Part shown: positions 56,400-63,395 of the stretch, one piece after another
Numbering within the stretch: the stretch's first letter is position 1
How the letters are laid out: every line of letters starts with the position of its first letter
Assembly: GCA_009746045.1 (NCBI GenBank)
Contig: RPFO01000165.1
Span: 2,771,021 to 2,835,020 of the forward strand
Reading direction: 5' to 3'
Source: Mesostigma viride
Taxonomy: Eukaryota > Streptophyta > Mesostigmatophyceae > Mesostigmatales > Mesostigmataceae
DNA length: 64,000 nucleotides
The notes under the pieces: model-generated
Told to the model about the DNA's origin: nothing
What the model saw: only the letters and a program-made list of their open reading frames with translations
Database searches by the model: none
Position numbers and translations under genes: made by a program

Positions 56400-57035
56400 A
56401 TGGAGGTGAAGGTTCGCATCCGCGGCACCATGCACAAGTGGGCGTTCCCCCACACCATGATCCAGACGGTGCAGGCCATGATCGGGGAGGGGGCGGAGGA
56501 GTGCAAGACCATCTTGAAGACGATCGTCGTGCGTTTGGCGGGGGTGCTGGAGTCCGAGAAGCTGGAGGGCACCGTCAGCGACGTGGAGGTCGTGTGTCTC
56601 ATGCACATCCGAAACCAGAAGGGGCTGCCCCCGGACATGGAGAAGGTCATCACGGCCGTCCTGGACGGCTGGAAGAACGCCGAGGAGTCCATCAGCGACC
56701 ACGGGAGGAAGGGGCTCAGGGTCGTCGAGCGCGTACTCCCCGTCATACTCACGTGTCAGAACCGGGAGGCCTTCGACAAGTACTTCGCCTCCACCGTGTA
56801 CCCGTGCATCGAGAGCGGGGAGATCAAGGCCATCGCCAAGTTCCTGCGCGTCCTCGCCCAGTGGGTGACGTCGGAGGAGTTCCCGGTCAAGCCGGACAGC
56901 CACTACATCGAGAAGTACCTCGAGCGCGTGTTCAAGAACGTGCTCTCCCCGATCCTGGCCGTCAAGAAGCCCGAGGTGGTGGCCAAGCGGCTCCTGACCA
57001 CCGCCGACCTGGTGGAGGACTACCTCGACGAGTGA
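56400..57035 (+). CDS. Helical protein, unknown (211 aa)
   Basis: ATG at 56400 (MEVKVRIRGTMHKW). The sequence is all-helical and charged, with a FDKYFASTVYPCIESGEI segment and a LLTTADLVEDYLDE end. It is shaped like a repeat-type alpha-solenoid, but I see no clear repeat. Neighbours are small virion-type genes on the same strand. Confidence 0.62.
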   Translation: MEVKVRIRGTMHKWAFPHTMIQTVQAMIGEGAEECKTILKTIVVRLAGVLESEKLEGTVSDVEVVCLMHIRNQKGLPPDMEKVITAVLDGWKNAEESISDHGRKGLRVVERVLPVILTCQNREAFDKYFASTVYPCIESGEIKAIAKFLRVLAQWVTSEEFPVKPDSHYIEKYLERVFKNVLSPILAVKKPEVVAKRLLTTADLVEDYLDE

Positions 57036-57071
57036 TTTTTTTTTCTCAGCGCACAAGTATACATATCGTAA

Positions 57072-57284
57072 ATGCCATCTAAAACAAACTCCACGGCTCG
57101 TGAGCGTGAGGTGAGGAATCTCGCCGCCATGATGAACCGCTTGATGCGGGGGGTGTTCAGGGAGGTTAATGCCGCGAAGAGGTACACCAACAACGCGGCC
57201 TTCAAGTCAGCGCTCGAGAGGCTTTCCGATGCTTATGTCAGGAGCGTCGGAAGGGCGTTTGACAGTACCATCATGAGGAAGTAA
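57072..57284 (+). CDS. Small basic helical protein (70 aa)
   Basis: ATG at 57072 (MPSKTNSTAREREVRNLAAMM), preceded by GTATACATATC. It is basic and composed of two to three helices (REVNAAKRYTNN, FKSALERLSDAYVRS). Size and charge recall a DNA-binding or histone-fold-like half, but the key histone residues cannot be matched, so no assignment is made. Confidence 0.55.
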   Translation: MPSKTNSTAREREVRNLAAMMNRLMRGVFREVNAAKRYTNNAAFKSALERLSDAYVRSVGRAFDSTIMRK

Positions 57285-57335
57285 AGACGCGTGCGTTCCC
57301 GACGCGCGCAATTTCCTCGTCTATAATATAGCATC

Positions 57336-57758
57336 ATGTCGTCCATCGGTGCGCCTCTAGGAAAGGCCTTCACGTTCTCCCCCACCGCGGAGGAGGAGGA
57401 GTCGTCCGCGCAGGCCTCCGGGCCCGCCGGACCGTCCTCCGGCGGCCCCTCGCGCCCGCCGGCGTCCGAGTACGAGCGCGAGCCCATCCACATAGAGAGT
57501 CCCATGCCCCCGCCGCCCGGGGTCGCGCAGAGACGCTCGGCGCAGATCGAGCACGCCGCCAGGGTGGCCAGGCAGCAGGCGGCGTTCGAGGGCAGGATGA
57601 GGGAGATCGCCAAACAGGAGTCCAGGAACAACGGCATGATCTTCCTCGTGGCCGGGGTGGGGATAGCCGCCGTCCTCGCGTACGTGTACCTCTCGAAGCG
57701 CGGGAAGACCGCGGCGGTCACCGCGGCCATCGCGGAGGGCGTCAAGGCCGCCGTGTAA
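57336..57758 (+). CDS. Membrane-anchored protein (140 aa)
   Basis: ATG at 57336, with CTATAATATA 10 bases upstream. The first 70 residues are Ser/Pro/Gly-rich and acidic; then comes a helix of Arg/Gln/Ala (AARVARQQAAFEGRMREIAK) and a C-terminal membrane segment GMIFLVAGVGIAAVLAYVYL. It is probably a virion membrane protein. Confidence 0.6.
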   Translation: MSSIGAPLGKAFTFSPTAEEEESSAQASGPAGPSSGGPSRPPASEYEREPIHIESPMPPPPGVAQRRSAQIEHAARVARQQAAFEGRMREIAKQESRNNGMIFLVAGVGIAAVLAYVYLSKRGKTAAVTAAIAEGVKAAV

Positions 57759-57787
57759 AGAATATCACAGTGATATATACCGCAAGC

Positions 57788-58204
57788 ATGCCTCCCAACC
57801 GCTTCGACGCGACCGGGACCCTCTTCTTCAAAAACATCCAGACCAAAAAATTAACCACCGTCTCGGAGGACAACTCGCAGACAGGCAGCATAGTGCTCAA
57901 ACAGACCGGCGACGAGGCCTCCCTCGTGTACCAGCCGATCTCGGGGGCGGAGTCCACCAAGCTCTCGTTCTCCTCCAACGCCGTCAAGCTGAGGAGCGCC
58001 ACGGGGGTGGAGATAGGGGTCAACGCGACGGGCACGGTAGGGATCTCCGGGGGCGTCGGCGGCGCCCCCTCCACATCCATGGTGGAGATCGGGACGGGCA
58101 CCACCAAGTTCCGACTAGTGGCCAACGGGGACGCGCTGGAGGTGTTCCGGTTTGTCAACGGCTCGGCGAACCCCGCCACCCCGCTGGCCGTGTTCCAAGC
58201 GTAA
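57788..58204 (+). CDS. Beta-rich, possible fibre or tail-spike-like protein (138 aa)
   Basis: ATG at 57788 (MPPNRFDATGTLFFKNIQ), with GATATATAC upstream. It is rich in Gly, Ser, Thr and Val in a regular beta rhythm (VEIGVNATGTVGISGGVG, then TTKFRLVANGDALEVFRF). The length and strand pattern resemble short fibre-type or carbohydrate-binding repeats. No family is recognised. Confidence 0.55.
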   Translation: MPPNRFDATGTLFFKNIQTKKLTTVSEDNSQTGSIVLKQTGDEASLVYQPISGAESTKLSFSSNAVKLRSATGVEIGVNATGTVGISGGVGGAPSTSMVEIGTGTTKFRLVANGDALEVFRFVNGSANPATPLAVFQA

Positions 58205-58389
58205 CCGGTGCCGTAACCGCTCTGAGGGCGGTTGCCGAGTTGGAGCGCTTTCCGTAACCGCTGCGGCACACTTTCCGTAACCGCCGCGGGGTTTCGAGGC
58301 ACAATAAAAGGCCGCGGCCCCCCCATCTCGCCTCACTCTCTCCTCGCCACCGCTCACAAAGAAAAAGCAGCCCCGACCCGCCAACCACA
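58205..58389 (+). promoter_or_regulatory. Promoter region of the bZIP-like gene
   Basis: CCGTAACCG occurs three times (58211, 58254 and 58275, approximately), and a further inverted GGCGGTTGC lies at about 58227. TAACCG/CGGTTA is compatible with Myb-type binding sites. A TATA-like CAATAAAAGG is at about 58301, about 90 bases before the ATG, and a CT-rich leader follows. This is more like a host RNA polymerase II promoter than the short TATA elements of neighbouring genes. Confidence 0.5.
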
Positions 58390-58854
58390 ATGGCCGCCGT
58401 GTCCTCCAGCCTCTCCTCCTCCTCCTCGGACTGCTCCTCGTCCTCCTCGGACGACTCGGCCTCGTCCGCTCCCGTTTCTAGCGCCGAGCCCCGACAGAGG
58501 CCCGCGATCGTGCTGCCGACCCCCGCCCAGGTCGCCGAAATCCAGGTCTTCCAGGCCCACATCCAGAAGCAGATGGAGGAGGTCAAGGGCAACCTCGCGG
58601 ACTGGAAGATGAAGTGCAAGCGGGAGAAAGACGCCGCGAGGAAGCGCGCCAGTCGCGCCAGGGCCAAAATCGACAAGGAAAACGAGGCCCTCAAGTCGGC
58701 CCTCGAGGCCGAGAAGAAGCTGTCCGCGTCGCTCAAGGAGCGGCTCGAGAAAGCCGAAACCGAACTCGCGAACGCCCGATGCGGGCTCGAGTCGGAGAGG
58801 AAGAGGTGCAAGATGGACTTGCCCACCTCGTTCCTCCTGTCCGTGCGCCACTGA
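58390..58854 (+). CDS. bZIP-like protein (154 aa)
   Basis: ATG at 58390. A Ser-rich N-terminus (residues 5-35) is followed by a linker. The segment KREKDAARKRASRARAKID has the spacing of a bZIP basic region (with Asp in place of the usual Asn), and a Leu/Ala heptad-like zipper (ALKSALEAEKKLSASLKERL) follows. bZIP factors bind DNA as dimers. The substitution in the basic region may change specificity. The gene has its own promoter cluster upstream. No viral family is known to me. Confidence 0.6.
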   Translation: MAAVSSSLSSSSSDCSSSSSDDSASSAPVSSAEPRQRPAIVLPTPAQVAEIQVFQAHIQKQMEEVKGNLADWKMKCKREKDAARKRASRARAKIDKENEALKSALEAEKKLSASLKERLEKAETELANARCGLESERKRCKMDLPTSFLLSVRH

Positions 58855-59134
58855 GTCGCGCGTGATAAATAAACGTCTATTATTATTTGAAATGAATAAA
58901 GCATCTTTACCCAATCATGGTCCAATTGCCCGCTAGGGAAAATTGGCCGTTTGTAGGGGGTAGTAGTGTGGACCGAATCCCGTGCCTCCGATAGACGGTT
59001 GATGACCCCCCATCTGCTGCTCGTGTGCTAAGTACGGATCGGTGCCGTCCCGTTAGTGGCAAACGGGTACCCCCCCCAACACCTTGTGCGGAGGTCTGGC
59101 CGCCATTTAGTGCTTTCCACAATTTCTTAACACG
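58855..59134. other. Intergenic region without gene
   Basis: It begins with an AT-rich AATAAACG and AAATGAATAAAGC segment (58865-58905) that may end the bZIP-like transcript. The remaining bases are without clear features. Confidence 0.4.
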
Positions 59135-60070
59135 TCAAACGGGTTCTTCGCGGTGCGGGAAGCAGGGAAGTCCACCATCGGTCTGGTGTTGTCCCGAGGT
59201 CGAGTTGCTGGACCCCCCGACATCGTTCACGGACCCTTGTTGTTGCTGTCCTCCCGAGTCGCCATTGTTCACGGACCCCTGCTGTTGCTGTCCTCCTGTT
59301 GCTGTAGGGTTTGCGCCTCCGTGGGCGCCACCGGAAAGCGTGGCCTTCTTGGGTCCAGTTGCCTGGCTGGATGTTGTGTTCCGTGAGCGAGCCCATTCCT
59401 CCTGTCGCCGCAACCATTCTTCCGCCTCGCGCGTATCCTCTTCATCGTCGTCGTGTTCCCCTTCCGTCACCTCCACGTCTGGCCTCTCCACGTCGCGATC
59501 CTTCCGTGCTTGTCTGGACCCTCCGCCATCGGTAACGGACCCTTGTTGTTGTTCCCCCGTACCAGATGTGGAGTTTCTGGACCCTTCGTTACCGGTCACG
59601 GGCCCGTGTTGTTGACCGCCTCCACCGCCCTGTCCCTCTTCGGAGCCACCACCGCCTCCACCGCCCTGTCCCTCTTCGGAGCCACCACCGCCTCCACCGC
59701 CATGTCCCTCTTCGGAGGTCCCTCTACCTAATGTGGCGGTCAATCCGGCAACTAACCCGGTGACTAACCCGGCGGCGCCCAAACCGGCCAGAGCGGGGTG
59801 TACGACCCTCATCGCGTCGGCCTCATCGATGTCATCCGCGGCGTCCGAAGATGCGAGAGAGGGTGTCGAGGAGGCGGCGACCACCGGGTCTTCGCCCTCT
59901 TCTCTCTCCCCCTCGCCCCCCCTCGACACGCCCAGGCCCATCGACCGTCTCAACCATTTCCACAAGAGTAGAAGCTGGGGAAGATTGGAGCTATCCCCAA
60001 AGGGCGACAGTGACTCGTTTATCTTGTCAGTCACCAGCAACAGGAGCGCGTGTCGTGCTTCGATGCTCAT
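59135..60070 (-). CDS. Low-complexity Gly/Gln/Ser/Glu-rich protein (311 aa)
   Basis: ATG at 60070 (MSIEARHALLLLVTDKINESL). Residues 20-45 have Leu-rich helices, then a Ser/Asp-rich part and a hydrophobic LAGLGAAGLVTGLVAGLTATLG. Tandem units with Gly runs and SEEGQ, then repeated QQQQGSVN and SVTDGGGS motifs, occupy residues 120-190 and the C-terminus. The composition suggests a surface or secreted structural protein. Imperfect DNA repeats encode them; copy number could vary between isolates. Confidence 0.55.
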   Translation of the reverse strand: MSIEARHALLLLVTDKINESLSPFGDSSNLPQLLLLWKWLRRSMGLGVSRGGEGEREEGEDPVVAASSTPSLASSDAADDIDEADAMRVVHPALAGLGAAGLVTGLVAGLTATLGRGTSEEGHGGGGGGGSEEGQGGGGGGGSEEGQGGGGGQQHGPVTGNEGSRNSTSGTGEQQQGSVTDGGGSRQARKDRDVERPDVEVTEGEHDDDEEDTREAEEWLRRQEEWARSRNTTSSQATGPKKATLSGGAHGGANPTATGGQQQQGSVNNGDSGGQQQQGSVNDVGGSSNSTSGQHQTDGGLPCFPHREEPV

Positions 60071-60144
60071 TTACATGTAGGAGGACAAAAGAATTGGATG
60101 GCCCGGGTTCTGTGCAAAGTTGTCCGGTCAGGTTTTGGACGACT

Positions 60145-61068
60145 TCAAGCGGCCAACTTAATTCTGGCATCCCTGTTCCATGCCTGGTTCGACAGCATAA
60201 GGCGCTTGTTCTTGGCGGCGAACTCCGGTCCGCGGTACTCGCGCGCCTCCTCGTAGTGACCCAGCTTCTTGAGACCCGGCGTCAGGGCCTCTACGATGTC
60301 CATGGCCGCCTTCTCCGGGTCGCCCCCCTTCGACACCATGGACAGGTGTCGCTGGTGGAAGAATTCGGTCAAGGAACACATCCCGTCCGTGAACGTGTCG
60401 CGGGTTGCCTGGCTCTTCTTCGTGAGCCCCTGGTCCCTCCTGTAGTCGGCGGTGTACTCGTACCCCGTCGCCAGTTTGTTGGCGTTATTGTTAACGATGG
60501 CGTACAATCGAGCCGGGACGGGCTGGGAGCTGCTGTCCTTGATGGCGCGCATGTCCAGTTTCGTCTTCTCGCAGGCCTTGATGCGAGGGGCCTCTGTGAC
60601 TTGCTGGCGGGGCAGAGGCGTGAACTCCTCGCCGGTCTTCTCGCGATACCTCTCGTGCAGGTCCTGGATGAGCCCCGGGTCCGCGTCCAGGTACTTCTCC
60701 AGCAGCACCGCCATGGAGTGGCGGAAGGTGGCGGCCTTCTTACCGGGCAAGAGCTGGATGATCTTGATGACACCTTGTCGGTCGGTGACGGGCGTGTCTC
60801 GCTGCCCTGGACCGGGGAATTTGAGGTGTACACAAACAGAGTAAACCTCTCGATGCTCCTCCCTTAACCGTGAAAAGGCGGTGTTGGCGTGAATGCCAGC
60901 ATTTTTTGTGAGTGTACCATCCTCCTGGGTGAACAAAACATGTTTGATGACGTCGATAACTGAAATCTTTCCATCCGGCGTCACGCGGATCTTGTTGGCA
61001 AAAGGATCCTGGTCGCCATCCGGAAGTGCATGGACAGGCTGTAAATACTGAACGACAATTTGAGACAT
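60145..61068 (-). CDS. BRO-like protein, paralog 5, most divergent (307 aa)
   Basis: ATG at 61068 (MSQIVVQYLQPVHALPDG). The N-terminus keeps GKISVIDVIKHV; the conserved block is KFPGPGQRDTPVTDRQGV, IIQLLPGKKAATFRHSM, VLLEKYLDADPGLIQDL. The C-terminal half differs from paralogs 1-4 but retains ARLYAIVNNNANKLATG in the position of the HD-NN-LAVTG motif. It is on the opposite strand and lacks the common leader. Probably an older duplicate of the family. Confidence 0.8.
   Translation of the reverse strand: MSQIVVQYLQPVHALPDGDQDPFANKIRVTPDGKISVIDVIKHVLFTQEDGTLTKNAGIHANTAFSRLREEHREVYSVCVHLKFPGPGQRDTPVTDRQGVIKIIQLLPGKKAATFRHSMAVLLEKYLDADPGLIQDLHERYREKTGEEFTPLPRQQVTEAPRIKACEKTKLDMRAIKDSSSQPVPARLYAIVNNNANKLATGYEYTADYRRDQGLTKKSQATRDTFTDGMCSLTEFFHQRHLSMVSKGGDPEKAAMDIVEALTPGLKKLGHYEEAREYRGPEFAAKNKRLMLSNQAWNRDARIKLAA
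60823..60849. repeat. Palindrome inside BRO-5
   Basis: On the plus strand GAGGTGTAC (60823-60831) and GTAAACCTC (60841-60849) pair in eight of nine positions with a 9-base loop. The location is before the KFPG codons on the minus strand, as in the others. Confidence 0.6.
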
Positions 61069-61117
61069 GTTAAGCAAGTGTTCTTATGAATTGATACACA
61101 GAAATTAGAATACTCAA

Positions 61118-61284
61118 AATAAACGCGAAGAGCTGGATGATCTTGATTACCCCTTGTCGATCCGTGACAGGTGTGTCTCGCCGCCTGGCTCAGGGAAATT
61201 TTCAGAGACCACGGGTGGTGGTCGCTTCCGAACGCATTTCTCGAGCCGTGAGAGGGATTCGGAAGCTTCCTTAACAGTGAAAAT
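61118..61284 (-). pseudogene. Fragment of a BRO-like gene
   Basis: The plus-strand run GAGCTGGATGATCTTGATTACC, CTTGTCGATCCGTGACAGGTGTGTCTCG and GGGAAATTTTC mirrors 60750-60825 of BRO-5, in the same orientation. It also ends in a palindrome, at 61204-61226 (six to eight pairs with a 5-base loop). It has no open frame of useful length and lies directly beside BRO-5, so it is a truncated tandem duplicate. Confidence 0.7.
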
Positions 61285-62373
61285 TCACATTGGTGGGGTG
61301 TTCACGATGTCGTTTTGATACAAGTCGGATGCTATGTGCTCGTCGATTCGGGGCCATTCCAGACCGGCCGCGCGACGGACACCCCTGCGGTCTGCTTTCA
61401 GGTCGTGCATGGCGTTGAACATGTCGCGCCGAGTTTGTTCGTCCATCGCCCGCAGTCCTCGAGTCCTGTCAATGACGTATTCCGGGTTTCCGTTAAAGGT
61501 ACTGTCTAAAGTGAATTCCTGTCCTACCCCTCTGCTAAGATATCCCCCTCGATCCCATACCCGCTGAACGTCGCCGCGAGGTGGTCGAAAACGATGCGCG
61601 GGCTCTCTGCTGTTGTCCCGAGCCTCCACCTCGGCGGGGATCATTGCGGATAGTTCAGCCCTGTGACGCTTTTCGTCGGCATCATCCCGTCGCTTTCTTA
61701 GCTCGTGCCATCGTAAAGCGCGGTCGCCCGTGTTCGACAGCGGCGGGTGTAACGGGTCCTCCCCTTGTTCGCCCAGGAAAAGGGACAAAGTAACGTCGGG
61801 GCGGGTGAGATGGTGGTTGCCTGGATTCGGGGGAGGTTCACCGAGCACACGACTGACGCGGTTAGCATAGGCGTGCCGTTTGGCTATATCGCGTTTTGCG
61901 TCCCACGTTTTGTGGAGGGCTTGGTTGTACGCCCTTGCGCTTTGACGCACGAGGGTTGTGGCGGCTTCAAAATCGTGTGGATCGACATAAATACCGGTCA
62001 TTTCGGCGGCGTCCGCCCTGTTTTGAGCAACCCTCTCCTCTCTCAGCGCTCGTTCGAACCTCGCATCGGCCTGACGCGGGGCGGCGTCCACTACCGCCCC
62101 CGCAGAATCTCTGCTCATTAGCGACAATTGCTTCAGTTCTGCCTTAGACGGATTCCTTTTCATGATGTACTCGCCAAGGATCCTTCTCTGCAACCCGCCC
62201 GGCAAGGACGTCAGTGACGCCTCCCCTTCATCCGTGCCCACACCGAGGGTTTGCATCCTTTCGTTAAGTGCCTCTATATCCACGCCTTCGCTCTCTGTTT
62301 TCATGGCCACTCTGTGTCTTTTGACCACCTTCCTTTTTTCTGCGGAGAGCCTCTTTTTCGTGTTTGCACCCAT
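61285..62373 (-). CDS. Basic protein with F-box-like N-terminal motif (362 aa)
   Basis: ATG at 62373 (MGANTKKRLSAEKRKVVKRHR) opens with a nuclear-localisation-like basic stretch. Residues about 52-95 (SLTSLPGGLQRRILGEYIM ... AELKQLSLMSRDSAGAVV) resemble an F-box (L-P, then I-L, then L-x2-L-S-x2-SR). The remainder is rich in Arg, Asp and Ala with charged helices (REERVAQNRADAAEM). F-box proteins recruit substrates to SCF ubiquitin ligases. Only a profile search can confirm it. Confidence 0.6.
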   Translation of the reverse strand: MGANTKKRLSAEKRKVVKRHRVAMKTESEGVDIEALNERMQTLGVGTDEGEASLTSLPGGLQRRILGEYIMKRNPSKAELKQLSLMSRDSAGAVVDAAPRQADARFERALREERVAQNRADAAEMTGIYVDPHDFEAATTLVRQSARAYNQALHKTWDAKRDIAKRHAYANRVSRVLGEPPPNPGNHHLTRPDVTLSLFLGEQGEDPLHPPLSNTGDRALRWHELRKRRDDADEKRHRAELSAMIPAEVEARDNSREPAHRFRPPRGDVQRVWDRGGYLSRGVGQEFTLDSTFNGNPEYVIDRTRGLRAMDEQTRRDMFNAMHDLKADRRGVRRAAGLEWPRIDEHIASDLYQNDIVNTPPM

Positions 62374-62503
62374 AGATTATCATCATAATAACAACCCAGA
62401 TTATTAAAGTCTTGACAGACATTCCGCACCCCGAGCGCGTTCAGAGACGGGTCGAAAAAAACTCACCCCCAGGTGTAATCCCACCCTACTACTAGAACCA
62501 ACC

Positions 62504-63391
62504 ATGAAGGACTTCAGGCCCGCGGTCGGCGTTCCCGCCCTGCGTCTGGGAGTGGCGTCCTCGGGGGTCATACCCAAAAGGTACTACGGCGGACTAACGA
62601 TCGCCAAGCTCCGAAAGATAGCCATCATGCAAGGGATCGTGCCCCTGCGGAACCTCACCAAGCGCCAGCTCGAGTGCTCCGTCTACGCCAATCAGTGCGC
62701 CATGCGGATCCAGCGGTGGGTCAGGCGCACCGTTCTCAGGAAGTGGAGGGCGCGCAAGTGTATAGCCCGGCGCCTGGCCCTCATCCCCCACAACAGAGAG
62801 GACCCCATCCTCATGGAGCCCCTGCCCCCCAAGGAGAGGGTATTCAAGTTCGTGCGGCCCAACCGCCAGGTCGTCGGGTTCGACGCCCTCAGCCTCGTGG
62901 ACTACATCAACTCCTCCGGCAAGTTCGAGGACCCGGTCACCCGCATCCCCTTCCACCCCGCGGACCTGTGGAGGCTGGACAAGCAAGTGCGCGACCTGGG
63001 ATACCAGAGGCATTCCACGCTGCACCTCATGCAGCACCCAGAGCTCGTCAAGGCGATGAGGGAGCACGAGTCGCTCGTGTGCGGCCTCGAGCGGATCGCC
63101 ACCGACGTCGTCGAGATGATGGTGGAAATCGGGGGGGAGGACGGGGAGGTCGTGTCGCCCGACATCATCAACATTGTCAACATGGACTACCTTCCGCAAT
63201 GGCACGTGTACTTCGCCCACCTGGTCATACTCGACCACCACGCGGCCTCGGTCATGCTCGACGACCACAGGCAGAAGGTGGAGGCTGCCATCCGCGCGTG
63301 CGGGGAATGGCAGGAGGGGAAGAGGCGCGTGCTGCAGTACGTGCTGACCGCCCTGAGCCTACACCGCGTATACCCGGCCCTCGCGTTGTGA
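62504..63391 (+). CDS. Protein with SAP-like and degenerate U-box-like segments (295 aa)
   Basis: ATG at 62504 (MKDFRPAVGVPALRL). Residues about 30-55 (LTIAKLRKIAIMQGI, RNLTKRQLE) resemble a SAP-type helix-extended-helix. A basic IQ-like segment follows (CAMRIQRWVRRTVLRKW). Residues about 98-145 (REDPILMEPLPPKERVFKF ... YINSSGKFEDPVTRIPF) have the D-P-I-x-x-E-P-L ... DP-x-TR-x-x-F pattern of U-box/RING-like proteins seen in giant viruses and algae. The metal-free U-box fold is possible. The C-terminal 150 residues are helical. Confidence 0.6.
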   Translation: MKDFRPAVGVPALRLGVASSGVIPKRYYGGLTIAKLRKIAIMQGIVPLRNLTKRQLECSVYANQCAMRIQRWVRRTVLRKWRARKCIARRLALIPHNREDPILMEPLPPKERVFKFVRPNRQVVGFDALSLVDYINSSGKFEDPVTRIPFHPADLWRLDKQVRDLGYQRHSTLHLMQHPELVKAMREHESLVCGLERIATDVVEMMVEIGGEDGEVVSPDIINIVNMDYLPQWHVYFAHLVILDHHAASVMLDDHRQKVEAAIRACGEWQEGKRRVLQYVLTALSLHRVYPALAL

Positions 63392-63395
63392 CCAG

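Noticed and set aside
57072-57284. Viral histone
   Set aside because: Only size, charge and helicity fit; no histone-fold residues or doublet could be aligned.
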